Shown here: in pieces, positions 8,252-16,718 of the stretch
How the letters are laid out: the number at the start of each line of letters is the position of its first letter
How positions within the stretch are numbered: position 1 is the stretch's first letter
Made by a program: the position numbers and the translations under genes
Assembly: GCA_016745215.1 (NCBI GenBank)
Contig: CP050890.1
Coordinates: 2,542,001-2,606,000, forward strand
DNA length: 64,000 nucleotides
Source: Thiohalocapsa sp. PB-PSB1
GTDB taxonomy: Bacteria; Pseudomonadota; Gammaproteobacteria; Chromatiales; Chromatiaceae
Direction of reading: 5' to 3'
Notes under the pieces: generated by a model
What the model was told of the DNA's origin: nothing
The model's input: the letters and a program-made list of their open reading frames with translations, nothing else
Database searches by the model: none

Positions 8252-9985
8252 ATGGCGACACAGGCGGAGCTGAAGACAAAACTGGCGCAAGCGGAACAAT
8301 TGCGCGTCTCCGGGCGTCTACAAGAGGCCGAGATGACCTGTCGGCAGCTGTTGCATATGCTGTCCGCACAGCCGGCCAGTGCAATCCAAGCCGAGACCAA
8401 TGCGGGTCTGGCGGCCGGCGCTTACCAGTGCCTGTCGCTGCTGGCGCATCAAGTCGGCAAGGCTGCGCAGGCCGCTGAGCTGATGGCCAAAGCCGTGGAG
8501 CAGGCGCCAGAGATCGTCAGCTGCCGGCGCAACCTGTGCGAAATGCTGCGCCGCCTCGGACGCCCCGAAGAAGCCGTCGTGCAGGGGCGGGCAGCGACTG
8601 AACTGGCGCCCAAGGATGCGCTGGCCTGGTATAACCTCGGCATCGCGCTGGACGATAGCAAGGAGCTGACCGCGGCACGCGACGCCTTCGCCCGGGCTGT
8701 GGCGCTCGACCCACGGCATAACCTGGCCTGGAACAATCTCGGCAGCACGCTGAATCGGCTCAACGACGAGGACAGCGCGCTGAACGCCTATCTGCAAGCC
8801 GCCAGGATCGACCCGCGCCATGCCGAGGCGCAGAACAACGCCGCGGCCATCCTCATCGATCGCGGCGAATTGGACGAGGCCCGCCAGCGACTGCGCCTGG
8901 CCATTGATGCGCGTCCGGACTTTCTCGAGGCGCACCAGAATATCTCGACGCTGATCACCTATAACCTGGATGATCCCCACTACGAGTTTCTGGAGGAACA
9001 GCTGGTCGCCCGCGACGCGTTGGGCGCCGATCAGCGTATGCGGCTGCTGTTTGCCGTCGCCAAGGCGCGCGAAGACGTCGGCCAGGCCGCGCTGGCGCTG
9101 ATCGCCTATCGGGAGGCGAATCGGCTCAAACGCGCGACCTTTCACTATGATGAGGCGCGTGCCCAGTCCCTGGGGAGCGCATTGATCGCCGCCTTTCCCG
9201 TCGGCAGCCTGGCATCGCAAAGAGCGACCGACGCCGACCCGACCCCGGTCTTCATCGTCGGCATGCCGCGCTCGGGCACCACGCTGATTGAACAGGTGCT
9301 TTGCAGCCATCCTGATGTACATGGCGCCGGCGAACTCAGGGATTTCCACGCCGTGCTCAGCGCGCACCCCGGGGTCGGCCCCATGCAGCAGGCCGCGCAC
9401 TGGGCACCACGCCTGAGCGAGGCTGATTACAGCGAAATCGGTGCGGCCTATCTGGACCGCCTGCGCCAGCATCACCCAAGCGCATTGCGCATCACCGATA
9501 AAATGCCTGGAAATTTTCACTATCTGGGTTTCATCTGTCGTGCACTGCCTAGCGCCCACATTATCCACAGCATGCGCGATCCGATGGATGCCTGTCTGTC
9601 GAACTATACCCGCTTGTTTAACGAAAACATGGAGTTTGCCTACGACCTCGGGGAGCTCGGCCGCTACTACAACCGCTGTATCCAGATCATGCAACACTGG
9701 CAAAGCCTATTGCCCTCGGATCGCATCCTGCACCTGCCCTACGAGCAGATGGTTGCGAACCTGCCGGACCGGGCGCGGCAAATCATCGCTCACATCGGCT
9801 TGAATTGGGACGATGCTTGTTTGAAGTTCTATGAAAACCGTCGCCCGATACGCACCGCCAGCGTCGCCCAGGTGCGCAAGCCCATCTACGCCACCTCCGT
9901 CGGGCGTTGGCGCATCTACGGCGAGCGGCTGCAATCGCTGCGTGACATCGTCGGCAATGACTATCCCCATGGTTTGACAGGGTAG
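8252..9985 (+). CDS. TPR-repeat sulfotransferase
   Basis: The 577-residue fusion has an N-terminal half of tetratricopeptide repeats (for example ALAWYNLGIALDDSKELTAA and NLAWNNLGSTLNRLNDEDSA, with further repeats to about residue 280). The C-terminal half is a sulfotransferase domain. PVFIVGMPRSGTTLIEQVL at about residues 331-349 is the PAPS 5'-phosphosulfate loop, and HSMRDPMDACLSNY is the 3'-phosphate region. TPR-sulfotransferases transfer sulfate from PAPS to proteins or glycans; the acceptor here is unknown. A GGAG lies about 10 nt before the ATG. The next gene starts 4 nt after the stop. Confidence 0.88.
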   Translation: MATQAELKTKLAQAEQLRVSGRLQEAEMTCRQLLHMLSAQPASAIQAETNAGLAAGAYQCLSLLAHQVGKAAQAAELMAKAVEQAPEIVSCRRNLCEMLRRLGRPEEAVVQGRAATELAPKDALAWYNLGIALDDSKELTAARDAFARAVALDPRHNLAWNNLGSTLNRLNDEDSALNAYLQAARIDPRHAEAQNNAAAILIDRGELDEARQRLRLAIDARPDFLEAHQNISTLITYNLDDPHYEFLEEQLVARDALGADQRMRLLFAVAKAREDVGQAALALIAYREANRLKRATFHYDEARAQSLGSALIAAFPVGSLASQRATDADPTPVFIVGMPRSGTTLIEQVLCSHPDVHGAGELRDFHAVLSAHPGVGPMQQAAHWAPRLSEADYSEIGAAYLDRLRQHHPSALRITDKMPGNFHYLGFICRALPSAHIIHSMRDPMDACLSNYTRLFNENMEFAYDLGELGRYYNRCIQIMQHWQSLLPSDRILHLPYEQMVANLPDRARQIIAHIGLNWDDACLKFYENRRPIRTASVAQVRKPIYATSVGRWRIYGERLQSLRDIVGNDYPHGLTG

Positions 9986-9989
9986 ACGA

Positions 9990-10601
9990 ATGCAGAAGAT
10001 CGATTACAAAAAAGAATTCAAGCAACTTTACAAGCCATCAGCGACGGAGGTAACCATCGTTGAAGTGCCAGAATGGAAGTATCTGATGCTTGATGGGCAG
10101 GGAGACCCGAACACTGCCGAGGCGTTCAAAGAGGCGATCGAGGCTTTGTATCCTGTGGCCTATGCATTGAAATTCATGATCAAAAAAGGAGAAATAGGAG
10201 TCGATTACGGTGTGATGCCACTGGAAGGTCTGTGGTGGGCAGAGGATATGTCATCCTTTACTGTAGGCGACAAAAGCCAATGGAAATGGACTTTGATGAT
10301 CATGCAGCCCGATCTCGTGACAGAAAAGCTGGTTCAACAAGCAATAGAACAAGTAAAGGCGAAGACCAATCCGGCATCCTTGCCTCTGGTCAGGTTCGAA
10401 TCCTTTGACGAGGGCAAGGCCGCGCAAATCATGCATATTGGCCCCTTTTCCGAGGAGCGGCCAAGCATAGAAAAAGTTCATTCGTTCATCGAACAAAGCG
10501 GCAGCCAGAAAAGGGGCAAACATCACGAGATCTATTTGAGCGACATCAGGCGAGCAGCCCCCGAGAAATGGAAAACCATCATCAGGCAGCCCATGGTCTG
10601 A
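9990..10601 (+). CDS. GyrI-like small-molecule-binding domain protein
   Basis: This 203-residue cytosolic protein starts MQKIDYKKEFKQLYKP and has the SOUL/GyrI-like layout: VTIVEVPEWKYLMLDGQGDP, then EALYPVAYALKF, LEGLWW, WKWTLMIMQPD and AAQIMHIGPFSEERP. The family contains stand-alone ligand-binding domains related to the sensor half of BmrR-type regulators, some of which hydrolyse xenobiotics. There is no DNA-binding domain. It lies 4 nt after the sulfotransferase, but lower GC and frequent AAA codons suggest a different history from its neighbour. Confidence 0.85.
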   Translation: MQKIDYKKEFKQLYKPSATEVTIVEVPEWKYLMLDGQGDPNTAEAFKEAIEALYPVAYALKFMIKKGEIGVDYGVMPLEGLWWAEDMSSFTVGDKSQWKWTLMIMQPDLVTEKLVQQAIEQVKAKTNPASLPLVRFESFDEGKAAQIMHIGPFSEERPSIEKVHSFIEQSGSQKRGKHHEIYLSDIRRAAPEKWKTIIRQPMV

Positions 10602-10789
10602 ACAGGCATGACAAGGACATTCCAGCCGATTGTTGTCTTGCTCGTGATGGCTGAGCGGCGATGCCAGCCTCGGTTGTCGCGGACGAGAGTGGATCTGCCA
10701 GATGCCAAAAAGCCCGCGGGGGATGTGAAGCTCGAGCATCACGACAGTCCGCTCCTGGATTGCTGACTCTCGGGTTTCTCAGGAGGTTG

Positions 10790-10972
10790 CTGCCTTCAAA
10801 GAATGTAAGGATTCACCGCAGAGACGCAGAGGGGCCAAGGCGACTCGCCCGTAAGCGGACCTTTACCAGCCGTGGCAGCCGGTCGGCGTAGGAGCCCGCT
10901 TGCGGGCGACCCGGCAAATGATGCCAGTTGAGCGGACGCGAGCGCCGCGCCATTCCTGGGAGAAAGCCTGTA
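10790..10972. repeat. Dispersed repeat family R, copy R3 (5' part only)
   Basis: This copy has the CTTCAAAGAATGTAAGG start, the CACCGCAGAGACGCAGAGG stretch, the REP-like hairpin (TAGGAGCCCGCTTGCGGGCG) and the segment ending GGGAGAAAGCC. It stops where the group II intron fragment begins, so it lacks the microsatellite and terminal part seen in R1 and R2. Between 10602 and 10789 I see nothing recognisable. Confidence 0.7.
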
Positions 10973-11047
10973 GTGCGCCAAGCGAAGCTAGGCGCTTCTT
11001 GCCGGGTGAAAGTCCCGGTCGGGTAAGGGCAGCCACCCCGCACCTAC
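10973..11047 (+). mobile_element. Group II intron 5' end, truncated
   Basis: The segment starts with the boundary GTGCGCC, followed by a short stem (AAGCGAAGCTAGGCGCTT) and the domain I motif GTGAAAGTCCCGGTCGGGTA. This is the typical beginning of bacterial group II introns. No maturase/reverse transcriptase frame or domain V follows; sequence resembling an IS91-type transposase gene begins within ten bases. It is a remnant and cannot splice. Confidence 0.6.
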
Positions 11048-11054
11048 AGAGCCG

Positions 11055-11440
11055 CCCTTCGCGCTCGAGCGTCTGGAACTGCTCGACGCTGAACGCGTTG
11101 TCTATCGGCTGCCTGCCTGTTCGGATCGTAGCCGGCGTGGTGGCACCATGTTATTGACGCTCACGCCGCCAAGCTTTTGAGCAAGCCTGTTGATCGACCA
11201 TCTCGCGGCGCAGCTTGTTCACAGATTGGCCGCCGCCCAGGCGGTACCGCCATCGCGGCGCGCTCGCGCCCAACGCGCCGCTGCGTGCGGCGGCCATCGC
11301 CTTCGGGCGTGAGGTGGCGGACGCAACAGGCGCACCGACCGCGGTCAGTTCGCCACCGCCGGCTTTCAACACGCGCTCCCCGGCGCGCTATCTCTGGATC
11401 ATGCTGCCCCGATCCGAGCAGGCCCGGCTGTTTCAGTCGA
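11055..11440 (+). pseudogene. IS91-type transposase C-terminal remnant
   Basis: One frame reads PFALERLELLDAERVVYRLP, the pattern at the end of IS91-family (Y2) transposases. After a break and an in-frame stop, another frame reads PPPRRYRHRGALAPNAPLRA, the usual C-terminal IPPPRRHRHRYHGVLAPN-like motif, then SPARYLWIMLP. The frame changes and lost middle show that it is decayed. It lies directly after the group II intron fragment. Confidence 0.55.
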
Positions 11441-11449
11441 TGCCGCGAC

Positions 11450-11590
11450 GAAAAAAGGACGCGACAAAAAAAGCGCGACAAAAAAAGACAAAAAAAAGAC
11501 AAAAAAAAGACAAAAAACAAAAAAAGAATAAGACAAAAAAAGGACACCCACTTTCTTTGGGGCAAAAAACAAAAAAAGGACACTAAAAAA
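11450..11590. repeat. A-rich degenerate tandem repeat (AAAAAAGAC-like)
   Basis: This is a strongly strand-asymmetric run of poly-A tracts of 6-9 bases separated by GAC, GCGAC or GGAC, repeated about a dozen times. In a GC-rich region it stands out sharply. It then passes into GGACACCCACTTTCTTTG-type copies. Lys/Thr-rich frames across it are low-complexity and not taken as genes. Confidence 0.75.
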
Positions 11591-11615
11591 AAGGACACCC
11601 ACTTTCTTTGATTGC

Positions 11616-11662
11616 CCACTTTCTTTGATTGCAAAGTAAAGTGGATGTCTTTTTTTGTGTCT
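11616..11662. terminator. Hairpin with flanking homopolymer runs, possible bidirectional terminator
   Basis: CCACTTTCTTTG and CAAAGTAAAGTGG form a stem with an ATTG loop and one bulge. On the plus strand it is followed by T-runs (11650-11666); on the minus strand the poly-A region supplies T-runs. It lies about 50 bp beyond the stop of the minus-strand SleB-like gene, where a terminator would be expected. Its involvement with the A-rich repeat means it could simply be part of that element. Confidence 0.45.
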
Positions 11663-11703
11663 TTTTTTGCGGCCTATCTCGCGATCTTTTGAGCGTTCGG
11701 CTA

Positions 11704-12411
11704 TCAAGCACCGCGCGGCTTGTAGAACAGATGGCGACCAATCCGGCTGGTCTTGTGAAAGACGCGCGACCAACGAGGCTCGACGTAATTGGCGTGATAG
11801 TAGAGCGCGCCGTTGGTGGGGTCGCTCAGCTTGCCGTCGAGTGCCTCGCGGCTCAGGGCCTGGGCCCGTGCCCAGGCATCGGCCTCCTGGGGCCGGTCGG
11901 AGCGGCGGTCGCACCACCAGGAGAACTGGCAGCGGTTGCGCTTCGTGCCGCCCTGCTGGACGACGCCGCAGACGGAATTCGGAAACTTGGTTGAGGCGAC
12001 CCGATTGATGGTCACGGCAGCAACGGCCTCCTGGCCTAAGCGCGGCTCGGAGCGCGCCTCGTGGTAGATGTTGAGCGCAAGGCAGTGCGCGGCGCGGCTG
12101 CGCGCCTTGCCGGATAGGCGTGGCACTGGCAGCGGATGCTCCGGCCCCGCCTCGGCGGTCTTGTCCTCGGTGCCGGAGGCGCCCAGGGTCTTCGCCGACT
12201 GCCTGATCCGCGCGCCCCGATAGTCGGCCCTGGCCAGATCCAAGTTGATCAGGCTGCTTCTGTTCGGCGCCGGGTAGGAGGGGGACGCCGTTTTCTCACC
12301 GCCGATCAGGTGGGCTGGTACATACCCGGCGAGCGGGATCGGGACAGCGGACAGACACAGGGATAATGCGACCGTCGCAGTGGCAGTCGTCGGGGCGCTC
12401 TTTTTGATCAT
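11704..12411 (-). CDS. SleB-type cell wall hydrolase
   Basis: The 235-residue protein begins MIKKSAPTTATATVALSLCL with a hydrophobic signal-like segment. It carries the Hydrolase_2 (SleB) domain in its C-terminal half: ALNIYHEARSEPRLGQEAVA with the catalytic Glu, AAVTINRVASTKFPNSVCGV, CQFSWWCD, then ALYYHANYVEPRW and IGRHLFYK. SleB-like enzymes are lytic amidase/transglycosylase-type enzymes that cut peptidoglycan; in Gram-negatives they act in the periplasm. Residues ~30-100 form a low-complexity linker. The frame is open to 12549, but the chosen ATG puts the signal at the N-terminus. Confidence 0.82.
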   Translation of the reverse strand: MIKKSAPTTATATVALSLCLSAVPIPLAGYVPAHLIGGEKTASPSYPAPNRSSLINLDLARADYRGARIRQSAKTLGASGTEDKTAEAGPEHPLPVPRLSGKARSRAAHCLALNIYHEARSEPRLGQEAVAAVTINRVASTKFPNSVCGVVQQGGTKRNRCQFSWWCDRRSDRPQEADAWARAQALSREALDGKLSDPTNGALYYHANYVEPRWSRVFHKTSRIGRHLFYKPRGA

Positions 12412-12590
12412 GGCATCTACAATCTGGGCTTCGTTTCCGTCGAAGTAAGGGTTTTCCCCTAAAGGATCAACCCCGGGTTGCCACATCGTGTGCAAGGTCA
12501 AGGCATCCTTGACGGAGCGCGGATGTCGCCGCTTCCTAGAAGGTGGCATCCTCGCCTGCGGTTTTGCGCGCGCCTACGACGACCCATGCG

Positions 12591-12844
12591 GTAGGCTGTC
12601 GAAATCTGCAGTCTTACTAAAACAAGCGCTTCCCGGTTTATGGATGCTTAGTCGGTGTCGGGATCGGTGTCAAGGTCGGAATTAGGGATTGGTATCGAGT
12701 TGGCTGCTTTAATCGATGAGCGGATTCGATTCCGATTCCGATAGCGACCCCGACACCGATGAGGCTTCCCCAGTGCGTTTGATAAAGCAATCCAAGACCC
12801 GGAATCGGTTTGGCATCAAAACTCAGGACATTTCGACAGCCTAC
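12591..12844. mobile_element. 254-bp MITE with perfect 15-bp terminal inverted repeats
   Basis: The left end GTAGGCTGTCGAAAT (12591-12605) is the exact reverse complement of the right end ATTTCGACAGCCTAC (12830-12844). The flanks are the same 7 bases, CCATGCG, at 12584-12590 and 12845-12851, which fits a target site duplication. There is no coding capacity inside. The interior holds GGGATCGGTGTC-like repeats and their partial complement (GATTCCGATTCCGATAGCGA), giving an internal hairpin. It is a non-autonomous insertion of recent age. Confidence 0.75.
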
Positions 12845-13029
12845 CCATGCGGTCACGTTTTGCTCGTCCCCTCCCCCTGCAAGGGACGCGGTGTCTGTAC
12901 GTCGTGGCCTGCTGGCGCCCAATGCAGGGCTGCGCGGAGAGTTCACCAGGAAAATGGCCAAGTTCACGGATAGGCAGAGGGGCGTTAATCATCGCTCTAA
13001 CCACCTTGATCGCGACGGCGCTTCAGCAT

Positions 13030-13111
13030 GAGAAAACGGGGACAGACCACCTTTTTCAGCATGACCGCGATTCTGTAAATCGTGGAAAACGTGGTCTGTC
13101 CCCATTTTCTC
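13030..13111. repeat. REP-like hairpin (GGGGACAGACCAC arms)
   Basis: Arms beginning GAGAAAACGGGGACAGACCA and ending in the complementary TGGTCTGTCCCCATTTTCTC pair over about 21 bp with one mismatch, around a 40-bp loop. GGGGACAGACCACG hairpins are scattered widely in gammaproteobacterial genomes as REP-type sequences. It lies in the gap before the Uma2 array; no gene is supported in 12845-13264. Confidence 0.65.
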
Positions 13112-13614
13112 CCGCCCATTTTCCCCCGAAGTTTACGAAGAATTATTTTCGAAGCTACGCCAACACGATGTTTTCAAAGCAGAATTATTTTCATCGGGAA
13201 TTGCTGGGAAAAGCTCCACGTACTTGCTCGTCAGTTGGTCGGAGTTATGAACAAGGCCGTCTCAGGCCAATGCATCCCTCTTCTCTGCGTCTCTGCGGTG
13301 AATCAAACTTCATTCTGGTGGAATAGAATAGCTGAACATTCTACGCAGGCAGCACCCTTCTCAGGGATTGTAAAAGTATTCTTTAGGATCGGGATCTGAG
13401 CCGACAGATCGGATATGCGTAGACGCAGTACAGTCAATTTCGATCCTGATCCCGGCCAGCAATGCATTCTTGCCAGAGGCGCGGCATCCTGCGTACGAGC
13501 CTCGCCTGCTCGCACAGTCTTCAAGCCTGGTTTCATCTGCTTGTGAACAGACAGCAGCAGATCGGCCCAGGACATGCTAGCCTTGCGACTGGCATTTGCA
13601 ACCGGACCTGTACC

Positions 13615-14658
13615 ATGTCCCAGATCGTCCAAGCCGAGCCGGCCCAGCAGCCAAACCAGAGCGTATCGTCCCGCGCGCAATCGCTGCCTGAGCCCATTGA
13701 ACCGGTGTCTCATGCGGGTCGCCGGGTGACGGAAGATCAGTATTGGAGAGACTATTATCTGCAATCCGACATCCAATACGAATGGAACAACGGTTTGCTG
13801 GAGGAGAAACCGGTGTCCGATTACCAGACCTTCCTGATCTACCATTGGCTGACGCGGTTGTTGGATCACTTCCTGAAGACTCGGCCGATTGCCAAGCTGG
13901 TGGGTTTGGACATGGGCTTTCGTTTGGCCTTGCCCACAGGCACGGTCATCCGCAAGCCGGATCTGGCCGTGGTGCACAATGACAATCCGTCGGTACTGTT
14001 GCCGTTGGATTGTTCCTATCACGGTGTTTATGACCTCTGCATCGAGGCCTTATCGGATAAGGCGCGTTCCGGCATCCTGCGCGATACAGTGCAGAAGAAG
14101 GCCGAGTACCAGGCTGGCGGCGTGCCCGAATATTACATTTTGCATCAGGCCATCGAGCATCAGTTTTTCTATACCCGCAATGCCCGCGGTCTGTATGTGC
14201 CAATCCAGGCTGTGGATGGCGTGATCCGCTCGCAGGTATTGCCGGGTTTTCAGTTTCGGATAGCGGATCTGTGCAGCCTGCCCGAGGACGAGGCATTGCG
14301 CGATGATCCGGTCTATGCGGACTTTGTGCTGCCAGCTTGGCGCGAGGATCGTCTGCGGGCCGAGGCCGAGGCAGCCAGCCGGCGCGAGGCCGATGAGCGC
14401 GCTGCTGCCGAGGCGGCGGTTCGGCAGGCAGCGGAACAACGCGCCGAGACCGAGGCAAAGCGCGCCGAGAGCGAGGCAAAGCGCGCAGAGAGCGAGGCAA
14501 AGCGCGCAGAGACCGAGGCAAAGCGCGCCGAGACCGAAGCAAAGCGCGCCGAGGCGCAAACCCAGGCGCGGATCGCCGCGGAGCGCCGCGAACGCGAAGC
14601 GCAACAGACGATCGCAGATCTTCAGGCGCGCCTGGCCGACAAATCCGATCGGCGTTGA
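13615..14658 (+). CDS. Uma2-family endonuclease, copy 1
   Basis: The 347-residue protein starts MSQIVQAEPAQQPNQSV. Residues ~40-240 form a Uma2/DUF820 PD-(D/E)XK-like nuclease domain: YEWNNGLLEEKPVSDYQTF, IRKPDLAVVHNDNP (Asp), CIEALSDKARSG (Glu) and KKAEYQAGGVPEYYILH (Lys). A C-terminal coiled coil follows from ~245, rich in Arg, Glu and Ala, with five EAKRAES/T-type heptads in this copy. Substrate and role of Uma2 proteins are largely unknown. The frame is open back to 13462, but the upstream part is leader sequence. Confidence 0.85.
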   Translation: MSQIVQAEPAQQPNQSVSSRAQSLPEPIEPVSHAGRRVTEDQYWRDYYLQSDIQYEWNNGLLEEKPVSDYQTFLIYHWLTRLLDHFLKTRPIAKLVGLDMGFRLALPTGTVIRKPDLAVVHNDNPSVLLPLDCSYHGVYDLCIEALSDKARSGILRDTVQKKAEYQAGGVPEYYILHQAIEHQFFYTRNARGLYVPIQAVDGVIRSQVLPGFQFRIADLCSLPEDEALRDDPVYADFVLPAWREDRLRAEAEAASRREADERAAAEAAVRQAAEQRAETEAKRAESEAKRAESEAKRAETEAKRAETEAKRAEAQTQARIAAERREREAQQTIADLQARLADKSDRR

Positions 14659-14746
14659 ATGTCAGCGCCTGTTGCGATTCTGTGCAAGTGCTCTGGCCCG
14701 TGGAACCTGACTGTTTGCAATCCCTTTTTCATGGGCGATGGGTTTG

Positions 14747-15278
14747 ATGGTGAAATTCATTCACGCCGCTGATATCCACCTCGACAGCCCGCTGCGCGGT
14801 CTTGGGCAATACGAGGGGGCGCCGATCGACGAGATCCGGGGTGCAACAAGACGCGCCTTCGAAAATCTGATCCAACTGGCGATCGATGAGCAGGTTGCAT
14901 TCGTATTGCTGGCTGGCGAATTTGTACGACGGCGACTGGAAGGACGACAACACGGGGCTGTTCTTTACCTGGCAGATGGGGCTGTCACAGGAGACCGGGA
15001 TCAGCGCGTATCTGGTCGCCGGTAACCATGATGCCGCAAGTCAGGTCAGCAAGAGTCTGCGACCGCCGCCGAATGTGCATGTCTTCTCGACCAGGGCTCC
15101 GGAGACCGTTCGGCTGGAACAGCTCGGGGTGGCTGTGCACGGCCAGGGCTTTGCGACGCGGGCGGTCACCGAGGATCTCAGTCTTCGCTATCCGGCGGCT
15201 GATCCGGATCTGTTCAATATCGGGCTATTGCATACCTCGTTGGATGGCGCTCCGTTCTCGGACAGCCTTCTAGGCTAA
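14747..15278 (+). pseudogene. Truncated, frameshifted sbcD/yhaO-like fragment, copy 1
   Basis: It starts MVKFIHAADIHLDSPLRGLG like the intact gene at 38224. An extra A in GGCGAATTTG (near 14919) shifts the frame right where the intact gene encodes GDLYDGD, removing the second metal-binding motif. Homology in the other frame continues through AGNHDAASQVS to the codons for HTSLDG, then ends abruptly and is replaced by about 30 bp leading to TAA and the next unit. The rest of the nuclease gene is absent. Confidence 0.9.
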
Positions 15279-15628
15279 GGCCAATGCATCCCTCTTCTCT
15301 GCGTCTCTGCGGTGAATCAAACTTCATTCTGGTGGAATAGAATAGCTGAACATTCTACGCAGGCAGCACCCTTCTCAGGGATTGTAAAAGTATTCTTTAG
15401 GATCGGGATCTGAGCCGACAGATCGGATATGCGTAGACGCAGTACAGTCAATTTCGATCCTGATCCCGGCCAGCAATGCATTCTTGCCAGGGGCGCGGCA
15501 TCCTGCGTACGAGCCTCGCCTGCTCGCACAGTCTTCAAGCCTGGTTTCATCTGCTTGTGAACAGACAGCAGCAGATCGGCCCAGGACATGCTAGCCTTGC
15601 GACTGGCATTTGCAACCGGACCTGTACC

Positions 15629-16630
15629 ATGTCCCAGATCGTCCAAGCCGAGCCGGCCCAGCAGCCAAACCAGAGCGTATCGTCCCGCGCGCAATCGCTG
15701 CCTGAGCCCATTGAACCGGTGTCTCATGCGGGTCGCCGGGTGACGGAAGATCAGTATTGGAGAGACTATTATCTGCAATCCGACATCCAATACGAATGGA
15801 ACAACGGTTTGCTGGAGGAGAAACCGGTGTCCGATTACCAGACCTTCCTGATCTACCATTGGCTGACGCGGTTGTTGGATCACTTCCTGAAGACTCGGCC
15901 GATTGCCAAGCTGGTGGGTTTGGACATGGGCTTTCGTTTGGCCTTGCCCACAGGCACGGTCATCCGCAAGCCGGATCTGGCCGTGGTGCACAATGACAAT
16001 CCGTCGGTACTGTTGCCGTTGGATTGTTCCTATCACGGTGTTTATGACCTCTGCATCGAGGCCTTATCGGATAAGGCGCGTTCCGGCATCCTGCGCGATA
16101 CAGTGCAGAAGAAGGCCGAGTACCAGGCTGGCGGCGTGCCCGAATATTACATTTTGCATCAGGCCATCGAGCATCAGTTTTTCTATACCCGCAATGCCCG
16201 CGGTCTGTATGTGCCAATCCAGGCTGTGGATGGCGTGATCCGCTCACGGGTATTGCCGGGTTTTCAGTTTCGGATAGCGGATCTGTGCGGTCTGCCCGAG
16301 GACGAGGCATTGCGCGATGATCCGGTCTATGCGGACTTTGTGCTGCCAGCTTGGCGCGAGGATCGTCTGCGGGCCGAGGCCGAGGCAGCCAGCCGGCGCG
16401 AGGCCGATGAGCGCGCTGCTGCCGAGGCGGCGGTTCGGCAGGCAGCGGAACAACGCGCCGAGACCGAGGCAAAGCGCGCCGAGAGCGAGGCAAAGCGCGC
16501 CGAGACCGAAGCAAAGCGCGCCGAGGCGCAAACCCAGGCGCGGATCGCCGCGGAGCGCCGCGAACGCGAAGCGCAACAGACGATCGCAGATCTTCAGGCG
16601 CGCCTGGCCGACAAATCCGATCGGCGTTGA
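15629..16630 (+). CDS. Uma2-family endonuclease, copy 2
   Basis: This 333-residue copy keeps the Uma2 nuclease motifs of copy 1 (PDLAVV, CIEALSDKARSG, KKAEYQAGGVPEYY) with substitutions such as SRVLPGFQF for SQVLPGFQF and LCGLPEDEA for LCSLPEDEA. The C-terminal coiled coil has three EAKRAE heptads instead of five. The start at ATG 15629 matches copy 1. The reading frame is intact, so it may still be expressed. Confidence 0.85.
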   Translation: MSQIVQAEPAQQPNQSVSSRAQSLPEPIEPVSHAGRRVTEDQYWRDYYLQSDIQYEWNNGLLEEKPVSDYQTFLIYHWLTRLLDHFLKTRPIAKLVGLDMGFRLALPTGTVIRKPDLAVVHNDNPSVLLPLDCSYHGVYDLCIEALSDKARSGILRDTVQKKAEYQAGGVPEYYILHQAIEHQFFYTRNARGLYVPIQAVDGVIRSRVLPGFQFRIADLCGLPEDEALRDDPVYADFVLPAWREDRLRAEAEAASRREADERAAAEAAVRQAAEQRAETEAKRAESEAKRAETEAKRAEAQTQARIAAERREREAQQTIADLQARLADKSDRR

Positions 16631-16718
16631 ATGTCAGCGCCTGTTGCGATTCTGTGCAAGTGCTCTGGCCCGTGGAACCTGACTGTTTGCAATCCCTTTT
16701 TCATGGGCGATAGGTTTG

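Larger units (their letters stand above)
13265..15278 (+). repeat. Tandem unit 1 (Uma2 gene + truncated sbcD)
   Basis: This is the first of the head-to-tail units, 2014 bp measured from GGCCAATGCATCC to the same point in the next unit. It comprises about 350 bp of leader (family R terminal segment, then a GATCGGGATC / GATCCTGATCC palindrome), a Uma2 gene, about 90 bp of spacer and a broken sbcD-like 5' fragment. Units 1 and 2 differ in length by 42 bp, all explained by heptad repeats in the Uma2 gene. Confidence 0.92.

Noticed and set aside
11177..11634. Lys/Thr-rich plus-strand and Phe/Leu-rich minus-strand frames over the A-rich tract
   Set aside because: They are translations of poly-A or poly-T repeats and have no independent protein features.
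13462..13614. N-terminal extension of the Uma2 proteins (MHSCQ...)
   Set aside because: It is Cys/Arg-rich leader text, differs in copy 4, and precedes a well-placed ATG (MSQIVQAE) common to all five copies.
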